DNA of 64,000 nucleotides from Paenibacillus glycinis (GCF_009909185.1 NZ_JAAAMV010000025.1:1-64000), one strand, 5' to 3'; positions 1 to 9,222 are shown, counted from the stretch's first letter. Notes: generated by a model not told the origin, from the letters alone. A program made the numbers and translations.

Positions 1-60
1 CATTGTTCAGTTTTCAAGGAACAAGTTCTTTTCTCGTATCGCCCATGTCTCAGCGGCGAC
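1..60 (-). other. Leader upstream of 16S rRNA (rRNA operon, gene outside window)
   Basis: Read on the minus strand, this segment ends in a CTTGAAAACTGAAC-type sequence that is characteristic of rRNA operon leaders in Bacillus and Paenibacillus. In B. subtilis bofA is directly followed by rrnA, and bofA lies just upstream here, so the 16S gene most likely begins just left of position 1. The rRNA itself is not in the window. Confidence 0.6.
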
Positions 61-66
61 TTGATT

Positions 67-96
67 AATATATCACAGCCGGTCATTCAATTGCAA
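67..96 (-). promoter_or_regulatory. rRNA operon promoter (sigma-A type)
   Basis: On the minus strand TTGCAA (91-96) and TATATT (67-72) are separated by 18 bases. The stretch upstream of the -35 (about 97-130) is very A+T-rich, like an UP element. The promoter points into the rRNA leader at 1-60. Confidence 0.6.
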
Positions 97-219
97 GCAT
101 TTTTATTTCTTTTTGTCGAAATTAATGTTTGCTCTTGTGACGCGAAAATTAATTTAACATATCCGCATAGGTCTGGTCAAGTGTACCATGCGGCTAATTT
201 CTTAACTGCTCTGTCCAAG

Positions 220-483
220 TCAAAAAAGCGTCATCTGCAGCCCCAATACAAGCGCAATGCCGGGTAATCCGAGCAGAACTACCGTGCCGATCGTTGCCGG
301 ATTGAGCGGAACCTCGAATCCCGATATAACGCCGGAATAATTAAGCAGGTATAAGGCCAGTGCAGCCGCGACCAAATGGAGCGCAAATCTTCTTAACCAC
401 CTAAACGACATGCGATTGCGCACGACCACCATGATCAACAACAGGGAAGAAGCGATCAAGCTAACCAACCAAATCGTTTTCAT
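220..483 (-). CDS. bofA: Pro-sigma-K processing inhibitor BofA
   Basis: An 87-residue integral membrane protein with at least two hydrophobic segments (about residues 3-19 and 29-46) and a hydrophobic C-terminal third ending in a Gly/Leu-rich stretch, as in BofA. In B. subtilis BofA sits in the outer forespore membrane with SpoIVFA and holds the protease SpoIVFB inactive until the sigma-K checkpoint is passed. The start codon overlaps the yaaL stop (ATGA), so the two are translationally coupled. The order dnaX-yaaK-recR-yaaL-bofA-rrn is the same as in B. subtilis, which supports the call. A sigma-E-like promoter lies upstream of yaaL. Confidence 0.9.
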   Translation of the reverse strand: MKTIWLVSLIASSLLLIMVVVRNRMSFRWLRRFALHLVAAALALYLLNYSGVISGFEVPLNPATIGTVVLLGLPGIALVLGLQMTLF

Positions 484-752
484 TGAACGGCACCGCCTTT
501 CAATAATGACCATTGCACCGGCATCCGCTTCGCTTTTCGAATCAGCATGCTGTACCTCTTCTCGGCGGATGCGATCGCAAAGATCGCATAGTCGATCTGA
601 TCGCCGTCGACCGCGTACTCGAAAAAGCGCTGCGCGTTCTCCCATTCCCGTTTGGCCGTGTTGATTTCTTCAATCAGCTCCAACTGCTCTTGCTGCCCGC
701 TCTTCTTCGCGAGATCGGCCGTCTGCTGCTTTCTTCTCAACCATTTCCACAT
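480..752 (-). CDS. yaaL: YaaL family protein (DUF2508)
   Basis: A small, charged, soluble protein of about 90 residues matching the YaaL family, whose function is unknown. It lies between recR and bofA as in B. subtilis. The start at 752 is chosen because a GGGAGG site lies 9 bases upstream; the in-frame ATG at 761 touches that site directly and is less likely. The gene ends inside the bofA start codon. It is separated from recR by a terminator and is probably read from the sigma-E-like promoter at 810-837. Confidence 0.85.
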   Translation of the reverse strand: MWKWLRRKQQTADLAKKSGQQEQLELIEEINTAKREWENAQRFFEYAVDGDQIDYAIFAIASAEKRYSMLIRKAKRMPVQWSLLKGGAVQ

Positions 753-809
753 GATCCTCATCCTCCCGCCTGTCCGCCTCTATCTTGACCATCGAAGCGC
801 ATATAGTTG

Positions 810-837
810 AATGTATGAGGATCGGCGGGAAATAGAA
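810..837 (-). promoter_or_regulatory. Candidate sigma-E promoter for yaaL-bofA
   Basis: On the minus strand TTCTATT (831-837) and CATACATT (810-817) are 13 bases apart. The -10 element fits the sigma-E consensus CATACA-T and the -35 fits its T-A-T-T part. bofA is a mother-cell sigma-E gene in B. subtilis, so the placement makes biological sense. Not experimentally shown here. Confidence 0.55.
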
Positions 838-862
838 CAAGCCTCCGGGCATCGCCGCGTGA

Positions 863-906
863 TAAAAAACAAGCAGCCCCGCGGGAGCAACTCCCTCGGG
901 GCTTGT
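863..906 (-). terminator. Terminator after recR
   Basis: On the minus strand a strong hairpin (arm CAAGCCCCGAGGGAG, loop TTG, arm CTCCCGCGGGGCTGCTTG) is followed by TTTTTT. It closes the dnaX-yaaK-recR unit and separates it from yaaL-bofA. Confidence 0.8.
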
Positions 907-922
907 ATCGATACTGTATACG

Positions 923-1522
923 CTAGCCTAGTTCTCTGCGGCCTTCCAGCGCTTTGGACAACGTGACCTCGTCCGCGTACTCCAAATCGCCGCCCACCGG
1001 CAATCCATGGGCGATCCGCGTCACCTTGATGCCGAACGGCTTCACGAGCCGCGATAAATACATCGCGGTCGCTTCGCCTTCGATGTTCGGATTGGTCGCC
1101 AGAATCAGTTCCTGAACGGTCTCGTCGCTTAGACGGCGAAGGAGCTCGGCAATCCTGATCTCGTCAGGACCTACGCCCTCCATGGGAGATATCGCCCCTT
1201 GAAGCACATGATATTGGCCTTCGAATTCTTTCGTCCGCTCCATCGCCACCAAATCCCTAGATTCCTGAACGACGCAGATGACGGACTGGTCCCTGCTCTT
1301 ATCTTGGCAGATCCGGCACGGATCGGTGTCGGTGATATTGCAGCATACCGAGCAATAATGAAGATTGCGCTTGACGCTGACGAGCGCCTTCGCGAAATCG
1401 ATGACGTCGTCTTCCTTCATCTTGAGGGTATGGAAGGCCAACCTGGCCGCCGTCTTCGGACCGATGCCAGGCAATCGGCTGAAGGCATCTATAAGTTTGG
1501 CTATCGGTTCGGGATAATACAA
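923..1522 (-). CDS. recR: Recombination mediator protein RecR
   Basis: 199 residues, the usual RecR length. The N-terminal helix-hairpin-helix ([15 protein letters not shown], about residues 17-31), a four-cysteine zinc finger (about 57-72, C-x2-C motifs) and a Toprim domain with a Glu-rich loop are all visible. RecR works with RecO and RecF to load RecA at gaps and in homologous repair. The start is a TTG preceded by GAGGAG with 7-base spacing; no upstream ATG fits. It is preceded by yaaK and dnaX in the same orientation, the conserved bacterial order. Confidence 0.97.
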   Translation of the reverse strand: MYYPEPIAKLIDAFSRLPGIGPKTAARLAFHTLKMKEDDVIDFAKALVSVKRNLHYCSVCCNITDTDPCRICQDKSRDQSVICVVQESRDLVAMERTKEFEGQYHVLQGAISPMEGVGPDEIRIAELLRRLSDETVQELILATNPNIEGEATAMYLSRLVKPFGIKVTRIAHGLPVGGDLEYADEVTLSKALEGRRELG

Positions 1523-1551
1523 AGCGCAGCTCCTCTACTCTCGGAACAAAT

Positions 1552-1863
1552 TTAAAACAGGCCAGGGATTTTCATGCCGCCCGTAAATTTGCCCATGTCT
1601 TTGTTTGCCAGCTCGTCGGCTTTGTTCAGCGCGTCGTTGACGGCCGTCATCACGAGATCCTGCAGCATCTCGATGTCGTCGGGATCTACCGCTTCCGGCT
1701 TGATGACGATGCTTTGCACGTTCTTATGGCCGTTAATGATGACCGTCACGACGCCGCCGCCTGCCGTGCCTTCGATCGTTTTGGTGCCGAGCTCTTCTTG
1801 CGCTTTCAGCATTTGCTCCTGCATCTTCTTCACTTGCTTCATCATTTGATTCATGTTATTCAT
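1552..1863 (-). CDS. yaaK: YbaB/EbfC family nucleoid-associated protein
   Basis: A 103-residue protein with the Met- and Gln-rich N-terminal helix ([15 protein letters not shown]) and the Gly-rich beta segment typical of YbaB/EbfC proteins, which bind DNA as dimers. The ATG at 1863 is preceded by AAGGAG at 11 bases; the in-frame GTG at 1875 overlaps that site. It lies between dnaX and recR as in most bacteria. Confidence 0.95.
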   Translation of the reverse strand: MNNMNQMMKQVKKMQEQMLKAQEELGTKTIEGTAGGGVVTVIINGHKNVQSIVIKPEAVDPDDIEMLQDLVMTAVNDALNKADELANKDMGKFTGGMKIPGLF

Positions 1864-1908
1864 TGTCCTGATCACTCCTTGAATTAGTTAATGTCATGCA
1901 TAGTAAGC

Positions 1909-3702
1909 TTAGTTATCCTCGATGACGACCAAATCTTCGCCGAAGAGCTTCACGGCTTCTTCGACCCATTCGGGCTCCGGCGGCGGTCCGCCTCCCTCGT
2001 CTTCTTGAAGGAGCGTCAGCTCCGCGGCCGGCGCCGGCCCGTTCTCGGCGGCCGCCTGCCATTCCTTGAGCATCACCGTCGCGAGCCGTACCGGGCGATT
2101 GTACGCTTCGTTCAGCACCCGTTCGATCACGTCGCGGTTCGCCGGCTTCTCGGTCGTCTCGCGGTGGATGGAGTTCTTGAACGCCACCAAAATGGTATTG
2201 TCCGCCGCAGCCACGGGTTCGCCGTTGACGAACCAAGCGTGCGTCGAAATGTTGTTCCCCTTCACCCGTTGCAAGATGTCGGCCCATTTCATGCGCACTT
2301 GGGTTGTCGCCTGACTCTCCGCCGCCGCCAGGAACGGATCGAGCTTCACGCGGGCTATCGAGCTTCCCGTCCCGCCCGTCCCGCTTCTTCCGAAGTTGTT
2401 CGCGCCTCGATTCGCGCCGGCGCGCGCCGCACCCTGATCCGGAGAAGCCGCGGCTCCGCCTTCCGGACGAACGCCGGATTGGAGCAATTGTTCGATCTTG
2501 CGTTCCAGCGCGTCGATGCGCTGCTGCAGCCGCTGGACTTCGCCGCCGGAGGCAGCGGCGTCCGTTGGCCTGGGCGAAGCAGAAGCTTCGGCGACGCTCG
2601 GCGACGCTCCCGATTCCTGCAGCGTGCAAATCTTCATCAGCGCGACCTCGAAAATCGTTTGCGGCAGCGAGGCATGGCGAATCTCGAGCTGGTATTGATT
2701 CAGCACGTCGATCATGCGGAACAACAATTCCGCGCTAAAGGACGAAGCCATGCTCCTGTATTTGTCCTGGTCGACGATTCGCTCCGTCGCAGCCGCTTTG
2801 CCCTGGGGCGCAAGCTTCAACACGAGCAAATCCCTGAAATAGTACACGAGGTTCTCGAGGCACTTGTCCGCACTCTTGCCGGCCTGCATCAGCCCTTCGA
2901 CCAGCGGCAGGATGGCGCCGGCATCCCTGTCGCGCACCGCTTCGGCCAATTGCTCGAACTGCTCCGCGGCCAAACCGCCCGTGACGTCCACGGCGTCGTT
3001 CAGCGTGATATGCTCGCCGCCGTATGCCGAGACTTGTTCCAGCAGGCTGATGGCATCGCGCATCCCGCCGTCCGAGAGCCTCGCGATGTAAGCCAGCGCG
3101 TCCTCGTCCGCCGAGATGCCTTCTTCGGCGCAAATCTGCCGGAGCCGCTCGGTCTGCTCCGGCAGCGACACCTGCCTGAAATCGAAGCGCTGGCAGCGCG
3201 AAATGATCGTCGCCGGCAGCTTATGCGGCTCCGTCGTCGCCAAGATGAAGATGACGTGCGCGGGCGGCTCCTCCAACGTCTTCAACAGCGCGTTGAACGC
3301 CTCGGACGTGAGCATGTGGACCTCATCTATAATATACACTTTATAGCGGACTTCCGACGGGGCGTAACGGACTTTGTCGCGAATATCCCTGATCTCGTCG
3401 ATGCCGCGGTTCGAAGCGGCGTCGATCTCCACGACGTCCATGACGGTACCCGCCGTGATTCCGCGGCACGCGTCGCAGACATTGCACGGCTCCGGCGACG
3501 GACCGCGTTCGCAGTTGATCGCTTTCGCCAGCACTTTGGCCGTCGTCGTCTTGCCCGTCCCCCGGGGTCCGTTGAATAAATACGCATGGGAGACCCGATC
3601 CTCGCGGATCGCGTTCTGCAGCGTCTGAATAATATGCTGTTGGCCGACCATATCCTGGAACGTCTGCGGACGCCAAGCACGGTATAAGGCTATATGTGAC
3701 AT
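1909..3702 (-). CDS. dnaX: DNA polymerase III subunit gamma/tau
   Basis: The clamp-loader ATPase. Visible parts: Walker A GPRGTGKTT (about residues 44-52), a four-cysteine zinc module just after it, Walker B IIDEVHML (about 120), sensor-1 and the arginine-finger SRC motif (ISRCQRFDF), then a low-complexity Ala/Ser/Gly linker (about 370-460) and a C-terminal tau domain. About 597 residues, close to B. subtilis DnaX. The ATG at 3702 aligns with the usual N-terminus (MSHIALYRAWRPQTF), but an in-frame TTG at 3708 sits 6 bases from AAAGGA and may be the true start. It lies downstream of the SRP RNA gene as in B. subtilis. Confidence 0.97.
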   Translation of the reverse strand: MSHIALYRAWRPQTFQDMVGQQHIIQTLQNAIREDRVSHAYLFNGPRGTGKTTTAKVLAKAINCERGPSPEPCNVCDACRGITAGTVMDVVEIDAASNRGIDEIRDIRDKVRYAPSEVRYKVYIIDEVHMLTSEAFNALLKTLEEPPAHVIFILATTEPHKLPATIISRCQRFDFRQVSLPEQTERLRQICAEEGISADEDALAYIARLSDGGMRDAISLLEQVSAYGGEHITLNDAVDVTGGLAAEQFEQLAEAVRDRDAGAILPLVEGLMQAGKSADKCLENLVYYFRDLLVLKLAPQGKAAATERIVDQDKYRSMASSFSAELLFRMIDVLNQYQLEIRHASLPQTIFEVALMKICTLQESGASPSVAEASASPRPTDAAASGGEVQRLQQRIDALERKIEQLLQSGVRPEGGAAASPDQGAARAGANRGANNFGRSGTGGTGSSIARVKLDPFLAAAESQATTQVRMKWADILQRVKGNNISTHAWFVNGEPVAAADNTILVAFKNSIHRETTEKPANRDVIERVLNEAYNRPVRLATVMLKEWQAAAENGPAPAAELTLLQEDEGGGPPPEPEWVEEAVKLFGEDLVVIEDN

Positions 3703-3933
3703 CGTCAAGTCCGTTCCTTTCGGCTGTATGACGTACTTGTCGGCGGCTTGCGCCAGTCTGTCTCTTTATTATACACGATGCCGTCAACCAAAAAAACCGT
3801 TGGTTGCACGAGTTCGGCAACGTTTTGGGCGGCGGATTCCGCATGTCGCGCCGCTCGCCGATATTCTAGCGAAAACGAAAAAACACCCTGCATGACTTAG
3901 GAAGTCAATTCGGATGTTATCATCTTATAAATC

Positions 3934-4204
3934 AGGACCGTGCACCTATCCTCGATTTAAGCGACATGAGCGGAAAGCTCACTCCCAGCTCTGGTCAAGC
4001 ACTCCTCCGGCACATGAACTAACTTACTTATGGCTGCTTCCTTCCGGACCTGACCCGTTCACAAGCGTCCATTGCGGAGGACCCGGCCGTCAACACTGTT
4101 CATGAACACCAGCCCCACACTGCAAAAACCTACGAAAGGAATTCAACCCCGCTACAGCGGATTGCGAGTTACAGGGCACCGCTACCTCCCCGTCTAGCAC
4201 GGCA
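3934..4204 (-). ncRNA. scr: Signal recognition particle RNA, large bacterial type (scRNA)
   Basis: The minus strand carries the hallmark SRP apical sequence (GGTCAGGTCCGGAAGG, followed by AAGCAGCC). Near the 5' end is CGTGCTAGACGGGGAGG and near the 3' end GTGCACGGT; the terminal GCCGTGC and GCACGGT pair with each other. The length of about 270 nt matches the Alu-domain-containing SRP RNA of Bacillus. The RNA binds Ffh and targets membrane proteins. Ends are estimated from the promoter position and the terminal pairing. Confidence 0.95.
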
Positions 4205-4210
4205 GAGATA

Positions 4211-4239
4211 AGTATAGCTCGTTCGATCCAAAAGTGCAA
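4211..4239 (-). promoter_or_regulatory. SRP RNA promoter (sigma-A)
   Basis: On the minus strand TTGCAC (4234-4239) and TATACT (4211-4216) are exactly 17 bases apart, giving a start near 4204 at the predicted 5' end of the RNA. Confidence 0.8.
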
Positions 4240-4263
4240 GCCGATCTCCCAAAAGCCGGTATT

Positions 4264-4653
4264 TCAACGAGACATATTGACATGAACGTTGTAGCGCGGC
4301 ATGTTCGAACGCAGCGCGGCAAGCGCTTTTGCTTTGACCTGCGCGCTGTCATAGCCTTTCTTGGGGGTTACCGTGACGAACATATCCGGCGCCTGAAAAA
4401 CGATTCTCGCCTTATCCACGCCCGGGACCTGCTTCAGCTTCTGCTGCGCGAAATCGCCGTCCGAATCTTGATTCAGAAATTGGCCGTTGCGGTTCGGCAA
4501 ATGCGGATTGCTGTTGGATAACCCCATATAGCCATCGTGACCGTACGACTTGGCATTATAATTATTGGTCGCGTCCTTGTTCCCTGCGCAGCCGGCAAGC
4601 GAAATGACGGCCCCAAGCACGAGGGTGCCGAGCATCATGCGTTGGCTTAACAT
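4264..4653 (-). CDS. YhcN/YlaJ family sporulation lipoprotein
   Basis: 129 residues with a signal peptide and a lipobox (SLAGCAG, acylated Cys at about residue 22), followed by an Asn/Gly-rich spacer and a C-terminal alpha/beta domain resembling the YhcN/YlaJ spore lipoprotein family. Such proteins are made in the forespore and sit in the spore inner membrane or near the cortex. The start has GGGAGG 7 bases upstream, but that site lies inside the right arm of the rpmE terminator, and a sigma-G-like promoter lies in the same hairpin. Confidence 0.8.
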   Translation of the reverse strand: MLSQRMMLGTLVLGAVISLAGCAGNKDATNNYNAKSYGHDGYMGLSNSNPHLPNRNGQFLNQDSDGDFAQQKLKQVPGVDKARIVFQAPDMFVTVTPKKGYDSAQVKAKALAALRSNMPRYNVHVNMSR

Positions 4654-4695
4654 AAAAAAACCTCCCTTTAGCCATTAGGATGGCTGAGGGAGGTT
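4654..4695 (-). terminator. rpmE terminator, overlapping the ribosome binding site of the lipoprotein gene
   Basis: On the minus strand the arms AACCTCCCT-C-AGCCAT and ATGGCT-AA-AGGGAGGTT fold with loop CCTA, followed by TTTTTTT that ends directly at the ATG of the lipoprotein gene. The 3' arm contains that gene's Shine-Dalgarno AGGGAGG. Confidence 0.85.
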
Positions 4696-4705
4696 CTTGT
4701 ATTCT
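4676..4705 (-). promoter_or_regulatory. Candidate sigma-G/sigma-F promoter inside the rpmE terminator
   Basis: On the minus strand AGAATA (4700-4705; consensus TGAATA) and CATCCTA (4676-4682; consensus CATACTA) are 17 bases apart. The -10 lies in the loop of the rpmE terminator. A transcript starting near 4669 would contain the ribosome binding site but not the 5' arm that would hide it. Confidence 0.5.
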
Positions 4706-4736
4706 GCTAATTTCCGGCAAAAGCGGACGTATAGGC

Positions 4737-4934
4737 TTAGATACCGTATTTCTTTTTGAATTTGTCGACGCGGCCGCCGGCATCCAGGAACTTTTGCTTA
4801 CCCGTGAAGAATGGGTGGCAGTTGGAGCAAATCTCAACGCGCAGGTTCTGTTTGATCGAACCGGACTCGAAGCTATTGCCGCAAGCGCAAGTTACCGTCG
4901 TGACGTGGTATGTCGGATGAATACCTTGTTTCAT
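4737..4934 (-). CDS. rpmE: 50S ribosomal protein L31 (zinc-binding type)
   Basis: 65 residues. Begins [11 protein letters not shown] as in L31 and carries four cysteines in two pairs (CAC near residue 16-18 and CSNC near 37-40), so this is the zinc-containing C+ form, not the YtiA zinc-free paralogue. The ATG at 4934 follows an AGAGGTGA ribosome site. It has its own promoter and its own terminator. Confidence 0.97.
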   Translation of the reverse strand: MKQGIHPTYHVTTVTCACGNSFESGSIKQNLRVEICSNCHPFFTGKQKFLDAGGRVDKFKKKYGI

Positions 4935-4998
4935 CTCGTTCACCTCTTTCTGCCCTGGATCAACAGGCGGACCCAGAGTTCTATAACAGACAAATTCG

Positions 4999-5027
4999 AT
5001 TATAGCACGCCTATACCCGGGACGCAA
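4999..5027 (-). promoter_or_regulatory. rpmE promoter (sigma-A)
   Basis: TTGCGT (5022-5027) and TATAAT (4999-5004) on the minus strand with a 17-base spacer, about 65 bases upstream of the rpmE ATG. Confidence 0.75.
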
Positions 5028-5064
5028 TGCTTTTCCGATTCGGGAATGGCTGGTTCCCCAACCG

Positions 5065-6324
5065 TCAAAAAGGCTGCTTCATCGGCGCCGGCGGCACGTG
5101 GGTGTAGGATCCGATGACGACATCCGGAAGCTCGTCCGCGAAAATCTCCAGCATTTGCTTCATGCCGTAAATCTCGCCCTGCGCTTTCGGAATAAGCTCC
5201 AAATAGCTCTCGGGGTCGATATTCAGGTTGCGCATCTGGATCAGCTTGAGCCCTGTCCGCTTCACGAACCCGAGCATCGCTTCGATCTCCTCTTCGCGAT
5301 CGGTCACGCCCGGGAAGATCAAGTAGTTAATCGACGTGTATACGCCCTTGTCCGCCGCGTAGCGAAGCGATTTCTCGACATTGGCCAGCGTATAGCCGCG
5401 CGGTTTGTAATACGCGTTGTAGTGATCGTCCAACGCGCTGATCGTGCTCACGCGCATCAGATTGAGACCGGCGTCCACGATGCCGCGGATATGATCGGTC
5501 AGGCCGGCGTTGGTATTGATGTTGATGTAGCCAAGCTGCGTGCGGCTGCGCACCTCGCGCATCGCGTCGATGATGATTCTGGCTTGCGTGGACGGCTCGC
5601 CCTCGCAGCCTTGGCCGAAGCTGATGATGGAATCCGGCGCGTTCAGATGCTCGAGCATGATGTCGACGAGCTCTTGCACCGTCGGCTTGAAATTCATGCG
5701 CGTCTGCGGCGCCGGAAACCCGCTATCGTCCGGTTGTTCGGAGATGCAGCCGTAACAGCCGGCATTGCAGGAGAAGGAGACCGGAACGGCGCCTTCCCAA
5801 CGCTGCAAAAAGGTATTGGACGCGGTCAGGCATTCATACCCGAGCGCGCAATTCGATAAGTGTTGATAAAGCCGATTCTCCGGATACTTTGCCAGCAGTC
5901 GCTCGACGCCCACGTTCAGCTCGTTCGGATCGCAATTAAGCGGATTCCAGCGTTCCGGGTCATCGCTTTTCTGCGCGGCGACGTAGAAGGCGCCGTCTTT
6001 CCAAACGACCGCGGAATAGCCGAACAGCGGAAGCTTCTGCGCCTTGTCCGTCTTCATATAGCCCGGAATGCACAAGCGGGTGAAGCCTTGCGGCAGCAGT
6101 GCGCCGACGGCTTGATAGTTGCCGGGCAGCGGACGCATCTCGCCCGATGCGGCATGAATGCCGATCGGCCGCGTGTGGGGCAAGCCCACCATCGTGGCGC
6201 CGTCCGGCAGCGGAATAAGCTCGTCTTCCATAAGCTCCACGACCATGTCGCCGCTGCGGCCGAGCCCGATCCAATCGGGGTGATCGAACAGGTTGCCTTG
6301 TTCGTCTGCATATACGAGATTCAT
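5065..6324 (-). CDS. Radical SAM domain protein, function unknown
   Basis: About 419 residues. A CNAGCYGC motif (C-x3-C-x2-C, near residue 190) marks a [4Fe-4S] radical SAM enzyme; the GQGCEGEP and ININTNAG segments fit SAM-binding and barrel strands. The N-terminal ~180 residues before the cluster are not a domain I recognise. The ATG at 6324 has AAGGAGGG 5 bases upstream; the earlier in-frame ATG overlaps that site. It lies 40 bases downstream of the rho stop codon, so it is probably cotranscribed with rho. The substrate cannot be deduced. Confidence 0.85.
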   Translation of the reverse strand: MNLVYADEQGNLFDHPDWIGLGRSGDMVVELMEDELIPLPDGATMVGLPHTRPIGIHAASGEMRPLPGNYQAVGALLPQGFTRLCIPGYMKTDKAQKLPLFGYSAVVWKDGAFYVAAQKSDDPERWNPLNCDPNELNVGVERLLAKYPENRLYQHLSNCALGYECLTASNTFLQRWEGAVPVSFSCNAGCYGCISEQPDDSGFPAPQTRMNFKPTVQELVDIMLEHLNAPDSIISFGQGCEGEPSTQARIIIDAMREVRSRTQLGYININTNAGLTDHIRGIVDAGLNLMRVSTISALDDHYNAYYKPRGYTLANVEKSLRYAADKGVYTSINYLIFPGVTDREEEIEAMLGFVKRTGLKLIQMRNLNIDPESYLELIPKAQGEIYGMKQMLEIFADELPDVVIGSYTHVPPAPMKQPF

Positions 6325-6363
6325 GATGTCCCTCCTTAAAGCCAAACTGCCTATTCTAGAAAA

Positions 6364-7725
6364 TTAAGTGACCGGCGTGGAACGCGTCGTCGGACGTCTG
6401 GATGCCCCCGTTGCGCTTCCGCTGCCCGATCCGCTGCCGGAGCTTGCGTTCTGCCTCCGCGGCGCGGGTGTCGCAACCTCCGACGTATCGAGGGATGCCA
6501 GGAATTCCTCGTTGTCCTTCGTATTCGCCAGCTTCTTCAGGAAGCCGTCGACGAATTCCATGGAATCGTTCATGTTCTTGCGGATCGCCCATACTTTGTC
6601 CAGCTGTTCCTTGGTCAGCAGCATCTCTTCGCGCCGCGTGCCCGAGCGACGGATGTCGAGTGCCGGGAAAATACGGCGTTCCGCGAGCTTCCGGTCGAGG
6701 TGAAGCTCCATGTTGCCGGTACCTTTAAACTCTTCATAAATGATGTCGTCCATACGGGAACCCGTCTCGATGAGCGCCGTGGCCAGAATCGTCAGGCTTC
6801 CGCCTTCCTCCACGTTGCGCGCGGAGCCGAAGAAACGCTTCGGACGATGGAACGCGGCCGGATCGATACCGCCGCTCAGCGTCCGTCCGGATGCCGGGAC
6901 GACCAGATTGTACGCGCGGGCAAGCCGCGTGATGCTGTCCAGCAGGATGACGACGTCCTTCTTGTGCTCGACCAGGCGCAGCGCGCGCTCCAGCACCAAT
7001 TCCGCCACTTTGATATGGTTTTCGGGCAGCTCGTCGAACGTGGACGCCACGACTTCGCCCTTGACCGAGCGCGACATGTCCGTTACTTCCTCGGGACGCT
7101 CGTCGATCAGCAGCACGAACAGCTCAATCTCCGGATTGTTGGTGGAAATGCTGTTGGCGATTTCTTTGAGCAGCAGCGTCTTGCCTGCTTTCGGCGGCGC
7201 GACGATCAATCCGCGCTGGCCGAGGCCGACGGGCGCGAGCACATCCATAATACGCGTTGAGAGTTTGGACTGGGCGGTTTCGAGAACGAGTTTCTTCTCG
7301 GGGTAGAGAGGGGTCAAGGCTGGAAAATGAAGACGTTCTGCAGCATGTTCGGGGCTTTCTCCGTTGACGGCATTGACCTGAAGGAGTCCAAAATAGCGTT
7401 CGTTTTCTTTGGGAGCCCGGCACTTGCCGGATACCAGATCGCCGGTGCGAAGATCGAACTTGCGAATCTGCGAGGCTGAAATGTAGATATCCTCGGCGCT
7501 CGGCAAATAGTTGATCGGTCTGAGGAAGCCGAAGCCTTCCGGTAAAATTTCCAATACGCCTTGCATGAACATGAGGCCGCTTTGTTCCGCTTGCGCGCGC
7601 AAAATCGCAAAAATCAATTCCCTCTTCTTCAGTTGGCCATAGCCCTGAATCTGGTGCTGTTTGGCCAGCTTGTAAAGCTCCGTGAGCTTCATCACTTCAA
7701 GATCCGTGATCTGAAGTTCAGACAT
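6364..7725 (-). CDS. rho: Transcription termination factor Rho
   Basis: 453 residues. N-terminal helical domain, cold-shock-like RNA-binding domain (about 50-120), Walker A PPKAGKT (about 180), Walker [15 protein letters not shown] (about 210-225), Q/R-loop region and the conserved C-terminal RRSGTRREE block. Rho is an RNA-dependent hexameric ATPase that ends transcription. After the conserved core there is a 35-residue Ser/Gly/Thr/Arg-rich tail (SGSGSGSGS), longer than in B. subtilis Rho. The ATG at 7725 follows GGTGAT; the 7-codon upstream extension has no better site. Confidence 0.97.
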   Translation of the reverse strand: MSELQITDLEVMKLTELYKLAKQHQIQGYGQLKKRELIFAILRAQAEQSGLMFMQGVLEILPEGFGFLRPINYLPSAEDIYISASQIRKFDLRTGDLVSGKCRAPKENERYFGLLQVNAVNGESPEHAAERLHFPALTPLYPEKKLVLETAQSKLSTRIMDVLAPVGLGQRGLIVAPPKAGKTLLLKEIANSISTNNPEIELFVLLIDERPEEVTDMSRSVKGEVVASTFDELPENHIKVAELVLERALRLVEHKKDVVILLDSITRLARAYNLVVPASGRTLSGGIDPAAFHRPKRFFGSARNVEEGGSLTILATALIETGSRMDDIIYEEFKGTGNMELHLDRKLAERRIFPALDIRRSGTRREEMLLTKEQLDKVWAIRKNMNDSMEFVDGFLKKLANTKDNEEFLASLDTSEVATPAPRRQNASSGSGSGSGSATGASRRPTTRSTPVT

Positions 7726-7878
7726 AGTATCACCACTTCTTGTCAAGGTTCAAGAAGAACCGGCCGTCGCCGTCCTGCGGCGGAGCGCGCCTCTTCCCAT
7801 GGAATTACAAGCAATGAATGCCGATAAATCCGATTGGTTCTCAAATTCCGTAAAATGCGGAGCTTCTTCCATCATTGC

Positions 7879-7912
7879 CGGAATCGGTCCGCTCTATTCG
7901 AAGACCGATTCC
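7879..7912 (-). repeat. Inverted repeat downstream of murA
   Basis: Arms GGAATCGGTC and GACCGATTCC (10 perfect pairs) lie between the murA stop and rho. On the minus strand no U-run follows, so it is not an obvious intrinsic terminator; it could be a processing or stabilising hairpin in the rho leader. Confidence 0.6.
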
Positions 7913-7933
7913 AAATTTAATAGAGAGCTAGAA

Positions 7934-9181
7934 CTACTCGCGCCACACGTCCGCGCCGAGCATGCGCAGGTTCTCGACCAGGTTGTCGTACCCGCGGTCG
8001 ATGTACTCGACGCCCGTGATCTCCGTTACGCCTTCGTCGACGGTGAGCGCGGCCACGACGAGCGCGGCGCCTGCGCGCAGGTCGGAGGCGCGGACTTTCG
8101 CGGCGTTCAGCTTGCCGCCTTCGATGATGGCCGATCGGCCCTCGACCCGAATATTGGCGCCCATCCGCGTCAATTCCGGAACATGCTTGAAGCGGCTGCT
8201 GTAAACGTAGTCGCTCAAAATGCTGACGCCCGACGTTTGCGTCAGCAGGCTGGTCATGGGAGATTGCAGATCCGTGGCGAAACCGGGGTACACGAGGGCT
8301 TTGACGTCAATGGCTTCGTAGGAAGGCTGGCCGACGATGCGAATGGACTCATCCATTTCGTAGACATGGACGCCCATCTCCTGCAGCTTGGCCGTGATCG
8401 CTTCCATATGCTTCGGGATAACGTTGTCGATCAGCATGTCGCCGCGCGTCGCCGCTGCCGCGATCATGTAGGTGCCCGCCTGAATCCGGTCGGGAATGAT
8501 GGAGTGACGGCAGCCGTGCATCCGCTCGACGCCCTCGATCCGGATGGTTTCCGTCCCGGCTCCTTTGATTTTCGCGCCCATGGCGTTAAGAAGCGTAGCT
8601 ACATCTATGATTTCAGGCTCTTTCGCCGCATTTTCGATAATCGTGAAGCCCTTGGCCCGCGAGGCCGCAAGCATGATATTAATCGTCGCCCCGACGCTGA
8701 CGACGTCGAGATAAATCTTGGCGCCGCGGAGTTCCTTCGCAACGATGCGGATGGAACCGTGGTCGTTCGTGACCGTTGCGCCAAGCGCTTCAAAGCCTTT
8801 GATATGCTGGTCGATGGGACGCGGTTCGAAATTGCAGCCGCCCGGCATGCCGATCGTCGCTTCGCCGAAGCGCCCGAGCATGGCCCCCATCAAGTAGTAG
8901 GACGCGCGAAGCAGCTTTACTTTGCCGTTCGGCATCGGCTTGGATGCCATGGCGGACGGATCGATGACGATCGAGTCGCCGCTCCATTCCACGATGCCGC
9001 CTAGCTCTTCCAGTATCTCGCTATAGACCGCCACGTCGCTCAGATGAGGCAGGTTATCCAGCGTCACCGTCGATTCCGCCAAGATCGAAGCGGGCAGAAG
9101 CGCAACGGCGCTGTTCTTCGCACCGCTGATTTGCACGGTGCCGCGCAGCGGGCGACCGCCGCGAATCATCAATTTTTCCAT
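7934..9181 (-). CDS. murA: UDP-N-acetylglucosamine 1-carboxyvinyltransferase
   Basis: 415 residues, standard MurA length. Catalyses the first committed step of peptidoglycan synthesis, enolpyruvyl transfer from PEP to UDP-GlcNAc. The N-terminal [15 protein letters not shown] block and the catalytic-loop Cys in [14 protein letters not shown] (about residue 117) are present, so the enzyme should be fosfomycin-sensitive in principle. Its place next to rho and fba corresponds to the murAB/murZ paralogue of B. subtilis. Confidence 0.95.
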   Translation of the reverse strand: MEKLMIRGGRPLRGTVQISGAKNSAVALLPASILAESTVTLDNLPHLSDVAVYSEILEELGGIVEWSGDSIVIDPSAMASKPMPNGKVKLLRASYYLMGAMLGRFGEATIGMPGGCNFEPRPIDQHIKGFEALGATVTNDHGSIRIVAKELRGAKIYLDVVSVGATINIMLAASRAKGFTIIENAAKEPEIIDVATLLNAMGAKIKGAGTETIRIEGVERMHGCRHSIIPDRIQAGTYMIAAAATRGDMLIDNVIPKHMEAITAKLQEMGVHVYEMDESIRIVGQPSYEAIDVKALVYPGFATDLQSPMTSLLTQTSGVSILSDYVYSSRFKHVPELTRMGANIRVEGRSAIIEGGKLNAAKVRASDLRAGAALVVAALTVDEGVTEITGVEYIDRGYDNLVENLRMLGADVWRE

Positions 9182-9222
9182 CGGAATTCGTTATCCTCCC
9201 ATCCGGTGAGAGCAAGGGAACA

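Noticed and set aside
1891-3579. 562-codon open frame on the plus strand
   Set aside because: Antisense of dnaX; Arg/Leu/His/Asp-heavy composition typical of the shadow frame in GC-rich DNA and no homology recognised.
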